Shown here piece by piece: positions 59,548 through 64,000 of a stretch of DNA of 64,000 bases (positions are counted from its first letter, which is position 1; the number at the start of each line of letters is the position of its first letter). Both the position numbers and the translations under genes were made by a program. The notes under the pieces are model-generated. The model was not told the origin of the DNA. It saw only the letters and a program-made list of their open reading frames with translations, and searched no databases. Where the stretch lies: the NCBI GenBank assembly GCA_002307275.1, contig DBTX01000007.1, positions 11,806 through 75,805 on the forward strand, written 5' to 3'. The DNA comes from Hungateiclostridiaceae bacterium UBA1305 (GTDB lineage: Bacteria > Bacillota > Clostridia > Acetivibrionales > DTU013).

Positions 59548-59649
59548 TCAGCTGATGAGCAAGGCAGGGTTATCAGTATCTGCGAATTTTGCCGTATGAA
59601 TGCCGATAGCAAGTAGTGCGGTTCTGAATTTCATTGCGACTCTATACAT
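59548..59649 (-). CDS. 33-residue leader peptide of the ABC exporter operon (BmrB-like)
   Basis: An ATG at 59649 with a strong AAGGAGG site opens a 33-codon frame (MYRVAMKFRTALLAIGIHTA, then KFADTDNPALLIS), closed by TGA at 59548. The peptide looks like a regulatory leader and not a functional protein. Ribosomes stalling on it, for example when a ribosome-targeting antibiotic is present, would change folding of the hairpins just downstream and allow read-through into the exporter genes. Function is inferred from the layout, comparable to BmrB in Bacillus subtilis. Confidence 0.65.
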   Translation of the reverse strand: MYRVAMKFRTALLAIGIHTAKFADTDNPALLIS

Positions 59650-59923
59650 GTTCCTGCCTCCTTGAACTTAAATTTGTGAAACTCACACAACTATGTTAAA
59701 ACAAATGATTCCTAAAGTCAAGTGACATTTTACATTTTATTACCAAAATGATCGTTGATTTTTACTAAAGTTTTTCTATAGTTTTTCTTTCTTATTGTCA
59801 AAAGGATAATTGAACAGGTTCTGCAGCGTAACCACTAATATCATAATACATGTTTGATGTGACAACAGTATGTCATGTTCCAAAAAGAATAATGAATTTG
59901 TACTAATTAATCGAGATTGCAAA

Positions 59924-61324
59924 TCAACCTTTCAAAGGCAGCTTCACAATGAATTCAGCGCCTCCATTTTCGCCATTTCCTGCTTCTATCGATCCGCCAT
60001 GCTTCTCAATAATGGTTTTGGTTATCGACAGCCCGAGCCCGGTATTTCCATTCTTCCCTTTATAGAATCTTTTAAAGATGTCGTGGATCTCTCCTGGCTC
60101 GAAGCCTTCTCCATCATCGTTGACAGCAATGCTGACAAAACCGCCGGACTTTTTCGTAATGACGGTGACCTGGTGCCTGGCATATCTGAGACAGTTGGAA
60201 AGTATATTGATAAAAGCCTGAATAAGCTTGTCACAGTCCATCCTGACAGGTATATCCTTCCCGGGATCTCCCACCCGGATGATAATGTTGTTCTTTAAGG
60301 CAAGTCCGCTGATCTTTTCAACACTTTGGGATACTACATCGCATAGATTTTGTATTTGAAAATGATAGAAATCCTCCATTGTTTCCAGCTTGGACAGGAA
60401 GATAAGCTCTTCAACCAGCACCTTTAGCCTTGTGCTTTCTTCAATGATTACATCCAGCGCCTTCCCCTGATCCTCAAAAACCCCGTCCTTTAGCCCCTCG
60501 GCATAGCCTTGGATGGACATGAGCGGGGTTTTCAACTCATGGGAGGCATTCTGCAGAAATTTTTTCTGGGCTGTATTGTATTCCTTTAGTTCCTCCGCCA
60601 TTTGATCCATTGTATCAGACAATTCCTCAAGCTCATCCCCTGTATGGATCTCGACTTTGGAGTCAAAGTCCCTCAAAGACAGGCTCTCCGCTCTCCTTTT
60701 CAGCAATAAGACAGGTTTTGCAATGGTTTTGGCAAACAATATACCGAATACCACGGCAACGATACCTGTAAAAGCCATGGATATCAGCAAAACCAGGAAT
60801 AAGCCGTTTGTAAGCTGCCTCACAGGGCCAACAGGGGCGTAGAGCACCACCCAGCCCTTGATTTTCTGGCTTGTTGCGTCCCTGACCGGCAGAACGGCTG
60901 CCATATATTCGTTATTATCAATACTAATACTTGTACTACTGGGATTTTTCTTCAATAAGTTGGATTTTATCTGAGGAAGTACTTTTTGTTTAATCTTCAA
61001 CGCTGCTGTCTTATCCAGCGGGTATACCACATTTTTCAACTTTCCAAGCACTGCCCATTCACTTTCGATATTTTCAAGCACCAGCCTGTTTTTCAATCTG
61101 TTCTTCAATATCTGCCGGATATTTTTTTCAGTATCCTGATTTCCGGCAGGTTCACTTTTAAAAGCTTCAGCGATATAGTTTGCATCTTCTAAAAGCGTAT
61201 CCGTTGCCTGTCTTTCCATGAATCTTTTCACGGAGAGGCTGAACACTGCTCCGACGATAGCCAGTGTCAAAAATATGATCATCAGGTTGGAAAGTATTAT
61301 TTTACCGGTTATTGTTCTTTTCAT
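59924..61324 (-). CDS. Sensor histidine kinase
   Basis: 466 residues from the ATG at 61324 (GGGAG upstream). Two membrane helices (about residues 9-31 and 170-195) flank an extracellular sensor domain of some 140 residues. Then HAMP (KPVLLLKRRAESLSLRDFDS), HisKA with the phosphorylated His in NASHELKTPLMSIQGYAEGL, and an ATPase domain with N-box NILSNCLRYA, G1 NDDGEGF and G2 GNTGLGLSI. It phosphorylates the response regulator encoded 65 bases upstream. The signal is unknown; the genes just beside it are the exporter operon and a secreted protein. Confidence 0.93.
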   Translation of the reverse strand: MKRTITGKIILSNLMIIFLTLAIVGAVFSLSVKRFMERQATDTLLEDANYIAEAFKSEPAGNQDTEKNIRQILKNRLKNRLVLENIESEWAVLGKLKNVVYPLDKTAALKIKQKVLPQIKSNLLKKNPSSTSISIDNNEYMAAVLPVRDATSQKIKGWVVLYAPVGPVRQLTNGLFLVLLISMAFTGIVAVVFGILFAKTIAKPVLLLKRRAESLSLRDFDSKVEIHTGDELEELSDTMDQMAEELKEYNTAQKKFLQNASHELKTPLMSIQGYAEGLKDGVFEDQGKALDVIIEESTRLKVLVEELIFLSKLETMEDFYHFQIQNLCDVVSQSVEKISGLALKNNIIIRVGDPGKDIPVRMDCDKLIQAFINILSNCLRYARHQVTVITKKSGGFVSIAVNDDGEGFEPGEIHDIFKRFYKGKNGNTGLGLSITKTIIEKHGGSIEAGNGENGGAEFIVKLPLKG

Positions 61325-61389
61325 TGGATACTCCCATATCATTCGATAACTATAAACTGTAACTATATACGCTGCAGAAATTATTTGAT

Positions 61390-62082
61390 TCACTCACTTA
61401 TTTTATAGCCAAATCCCCATATCGTCGTAATTTTCAACAGGGATCCTGCATCGCCCAGCTTCTTCCTCAACCGTTTCACAAGGTCATCTATTGCACGTGT
61501 GTCACCGATATATTCATAACTCCATATACTGTTCAAAAGCTGATCTCGCGTATAAACCCTGTTTCTATTTTTCACAAGAAAAAGCAGCAGATCAAACTCC
61601 TTTGCTGTCAGTTCGATTTCAATACCTTCTCTTTCAACCTTCCTTTGATCCGGCACCAATACAATATCCGAACATTTTATTTCATCATCGCTCTTCACAG
61701 ATTCACCCACATCATCTCTGATCCTTCTGAAAACAGTCTTGACTCTTACGACCAATTCTCTGGGGCTGAAAGGTTTGGAAATATAATCATCACTTCCCAG
61801 TTCGAGTCCAAGTATCCGGTCGATCTCATCGCCTTTAGCCGAGACTATGATTATGGGTACGTCGCTGGTCTTTCTGATTTCCCTGCAAAGCGAGTATCCA
61901 TCCATTCCGCGCATCATGATATCAATAATGAGCATGTCCGCCTTCCCGGCATGAAACCCGGCAAGCGCACTTTCACCATCCGAAAACACTGCAACTTCAA
62001 ATCCTTCCTTGACAAGGTAGGATTTTATCAGTTCCCTTATATTCTGTTCATCGTCAATTACGTAAATCAATCTGGTTTTCAT
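61390..62082 (-). CDS. OmpR/PhoB-family response regulator
   Basis: 230 residues from the ATG at 62082 (AAGGTGG upstream). The receiver domain has the acidic pair in YVIDDEQ, the phosphorylated Asp in DMLIIDIMMRGMDGY, Thr/Ser in IIIVSAKGDE and Lys in DDYISKPFSPRELV. The C-terminal winged helix is LTAKEFDLLLFLVKNRNRVY, then DDLVKRLRKKLGDAGSLLKI. This domain is strikingly like the stand-alone protein at 22645-23019. The kinase gene follows in the same operon. Confidence 0.95.
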   Translation of the reverse strand: MKTRLIYVIDDEQNIRELIKSYLVKEGFEVAVFSDGESALAGFHAGKADMLIIDIMMRGMDGYSLCREIRKTSDVPIIIVSAKGDEIDRILGLELGSDDYISKPFSPRELVVRVKTVFRRIRDDVGESVKSDDEIKCSDIVLVPDQRKVEREGIEIELTAKEFDLLLFLVKNRNRVYTRDQLLNSIWSYEYIGDTRAIDDLVKRLRKKLGDAGSLLKITTIWGFGYKISE

Positions 62083-62397
62083 ATGCTTCCACCTTAACAG
62101 CGTGCTTGCATGGCTCTTTGTGCCGGCAGCCCGTCTTTCATTGCGGTATGGCTCTTTGTGCCGTCCGCCTGTCATTTCATCCCGGCACGGTTTTCCATGC
62201 CATCGGACCGCCCAGACAGCTCATATTGTTTAATTCAACACAAATGTACCATATCCTTTTGAAATCAAATAATTACACACTTTTTACACATTTGCGCCGT
62301 TATTATTCCAAACTATATTTCTATAATAAAAATGTACCGCGATACAAAACAATTCGCAGACCAGTATTCAAACCATTTGATGAAAGGATGGGATCTT
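62083..62397. repeat. Intergenic region with a 38-base imperfect tandem repeat
   Basis: Between the response regulator and the divergent secreted-protein gene. ATGGCTCTTTGTGCCG occurs at 62110-62125 and again at 62148-62163, inside an imperfect 38-base unit. The rest is AT-rich and must hold both divergent promoters; I do not call them. Confidence 0.55.
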
Positions 62398-62925
62398 ATG
62401 AAGAAGCTTGTTACACTAGTAATCGCACTTGTAATGTCACTGTCGGTCGGTTCCTTTGCTTTTGCAGCGGAAGCCGCCCCCGCTGATAAACCGGCAAAAG
62501 CTGCAGTACCCCAGGAAATCAAGGACAAGAAGGTTCAGCTTAAGGCATTGTTTGAAGTGTCCAAAGCCACCAGAAGCGAACTGGAAACTACCTTAAGCCA
62601 GATCAAAGCAAGCCTGGCCAAAATCAAGGCAGACATTAAAGGTATGACCGCAGAAGAAAAAGCGGCGGCCAAAGTTGAACTTAAGGCATTAAAAGAGAAA
62701 ATTCAGGTAAACAAAGCCGAAATTGAGGCATTAAGAGCCGATCTCAAGGTAAAAACAGAATTAATGAAAACAAACAGGACTCAGTTGAGAAGCGCAGTAA
62801 AAGCCTCCGATTTTGATACCGCCGGCACAACGCTCGATACTATGCTGAAAATAAAAGCGGAAAAAAACATCGATCTGGAGAAGTTGCTCGATCTTCGGAT
62901 CAAGGCATTGGATGAAATCAAATAA
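62398..62925 (+). CDS. Secreted, highly helical protein of unknown function
   Basis: 175 residues from the ATG at 62398 (GGATGGGATCTT upstream). A clear signal peptide, MKKLVTLVIALVMSLSVGSF then AFAAEA, with cleavage likely after AFA. The mature protein is almost entirely Ala/Lys/Glu/Leu heptad-like helix (LETTLSQIKASLAKIKADIK, then KAAAKVELKALKEKIQ), with no cysteine, so it is probably a coiled coil at the cell surface. It diverges from the two-component system and may be its target. No enzyme motif is seen. Confidence 0.75.
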   Translation: MKKLVTLVIALVMSLSVGSFAFAAEAAPADKPAKAAVPQEIKDKKVQLKALFEVSKATRSELETTLSQIKASLAKIKADIKGMTAEEKAAAKVELKALKEKIQVNKAEIEALRADLKVKTELMKTNRTQLRSAVKASDFDTAGTTLDTMLKIKAEKNIDLEKLLDLRIKALDEIK

Positions 62926-63000
62926 CCCCCCTGGTATAAGCTCTTATTGGCAGAAAATCCGACAAACTTGGAGTAGCCCGGTTCCGCCCGGTATTTGAGA

Positions 63001-63038
63001 AAAGCCCGTAATGGTCGGCACAGGCCTTTGCGGGCTTT
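63001..63038. terminator. Hairpin terminator
   Basis: Arms AAAGCCCGTAA and TTGCGGGCTTT between two convergent genes. It can work for either direction. Confidence 0.75.
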
Positions 63039-63044
63039 CCAAAC

Positions 63045-64000
63045 TTAGCCGGATATTCTTGAATGTAAATATGCTTTCCCCGCCTTCAATACTTTAATCA
63101 GGTATTCCTCCGAATCAATGCTATGGACGCTTGTCTCGCATTCATAGCCTCCTGCCAGATGGGCAGCCTTCGTTGGCAAATATCCATAATATCCGTTCGT
63201 ATAACCTAATATGCATGCATGCCACTCATCGGAAAACAATTCTTTAATAGATATGCCTATTTCGCAAAAAAGCTCAAGAGGAACCGTAATAAGAAGGACA
63301 TTTCCAAAGCCAATGATGACACTTTCCCCGTGAATGCTGCCTTTGCCTTCCGTATGATATCCTGTTACCTCCTCCAGCAAAGATGCATTATAGATTTTTT
63401 CAATTTCAAGCTTTGTCTTTTTCTCTTCATCACGGCATTCAGCTATTTTTTGATTGTATTCCATAATACTATTTCTAAGTTCATCTTCAGAAGGCAGATT
63501 ACCCTTCAGCGGAAATTCGAGTGGCACTGTACGATAAACTAACCGTGCTTCCAATGCTGTTGATGACATTAAAATTTCATCAACTTTTTCTATTAAAATA
63601 TCCGCCTTTTTTTCTGCATTTTCATAGGTGCGAATGCCGCCCATATCTTCACCCAGGGCAGAAGCATCCGCTGAATAGCCAATGTTTATATTACCGCAGG
63701 CTCCGTTGAAAAACATAACCATAGCGTCGTCATATTTCTCACTTAACTTTTTATAAATATAGCCGGGATAATCCGCAGAGATCAGATAGTTATTTGCGTC
63801 TAAAACAGTGCAGTGACAGGCATAATTAATAATAAGGCCTTTGGTCCGGCCCTGCATGTCCTCCGCCCGGATAACCATCAATGTGTCATCCACCGTCGTT
63901 TCCCCTGCACGTCTGTTTTTTGCCACACCCGGCGCAGGCAGTGCAGCGGAATACAGGTTCACAGGCTCAGCCGACCCGATCGCTTCTCCAATCGCCTCGA
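63045..64000 (-). CDS. Neutral/alkaline ceramidase-like protein, partial at right edge
   Basis: About 318 codons are visible and the frame is open through position 64000, so the N-terminus is outside the window; an internal GTG at 63962 is not the real start. Blocks resembling the neutral ceramidase (N-acylsphingosine amidohydrolase) domain are GLIINYACHCTVLDANNYLI, then SADYPGYIYKKL, and VMFFNGACGNIN, which match the metal and serine-site regions (ACH-x-x-x-L; SADYPG; QGA-x-GD/N-NP). In bacteria such domains also act on other amides or amino sugars. A C-terminal domain (VPLELFCEIGISIKELFSDE; YTNGYYGYLPTK) is present. Confidence 0.75.
   Translation of the reverse strand, partial: EAIGEAIGSAEPVNLYSAALPAPGVAKNRRAGETTVDDTLMVIRAEDMQGRTKGLIINYACHCTVLDANNYLISADYPGYIYKKLSEKYDDAMVMFFNGACGNINIGYSADASALGEDMGGIRTYENAEKKADILIEKVDEILMSSTALEARLVYRTVPLEFPLKGNLPSEDELRNSIMEYNQKIAECRDEEKKTKLEIEKIYNASLLEEVTGYHTEGKGSIHGESVIIGFGNVLLITVPLELFCEIGISIKELFSDEWHACILGYTNGYYGYLPTKAAHLAGGYECETSVHSIDSEEYLIKVLKAGKAYLHSRISG

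Overview
The window looks like chromosome of an anaerobic, endospore-forming Firmicute of the class Clostridia. The sequence evidence is an alpha/beta-type small acid-soluble spore protein gene (15356-15577), a GerA/GerB/GerC germinant-receptor operon (33830-38292), three T-box leaders in front of aminoacyl-tRNA synthetase genes, AGGAGG-type ribosome binding sites almost everywhere, and a moderately AT-rich composition. No ribosomal RNA, CRISPR array, insertion sequence or clear prophage was seen. The species cannot be named from the sequence alone.

Layout. 1-3.1 kb: an M56 (BlaR1-type) membrane peptidase, partial at the left edge, overlapping a BlaI-type repressor, plus a second divergent BlaI-type repressor whose own M56 partner survives only as a stub. 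3.1-10.6 kb: GtrA-like protein, tRNA-Leu(UAG), several GNAT acetyltransferases (one broken), an ArsR-type repressor, a metallophosphoesterase, a graveyard of two internally deleted genes (GH43 glycosidase and prolyl-tRNA synthetase), and an Lnt-like nitrilase membrane protein with a TetR regulator. 10.9-33.7 kb: a regulator fused to a GIY-YIG domain, GH4 glycosidase plus pgi, SASP, pheST, dCMP deaminase, mscL, a MutM-like protein without the catalytic proline, a WYL regulator, metG, tyrS, small methyltransferases and acetyltransferases, DinB and pncB. 33.8-38.3 kb: the germination operon, ending in a small two-helix membrane protein that resembles a receptor D subunit.

The most notable part is 38.7-55 kb. 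Genes at 38754-40293 have the diagnostic features of hgcA and hgcB, the corrinoid protein and ferredoxin pair needed for mercury methylation; a cysteine-rich MarR-type regulator follows. Next to it, on the other strand, six genes (40987-48835) encode a complex related to group 4 hydrogenases and complex I. All four Ni-Fe cysteine ligands of its large subunit are replaced, so it matches the energy-converting hydrogenase-related (Ehr) type and not a real hydrogenase. Then comes a compact four-gene operon (49105-54940) with a 790-residue protein of unknown function, a nucleoside-deoxyribosyltransferase-like protein, a phospholipase-D-like protein and an AhpD-like protein. This is the best candidate in the window for an undescribed system.

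55.2-64 kb: a small membrane protein, a heterodimeric ABC exporter pair (one degenerate ATP site) preceded by a leader peptide and a transcription attenuator like that of bmrBCD, a two-component system, a secreted helical protein, and a ceramidase-like protein cut by the right edge.
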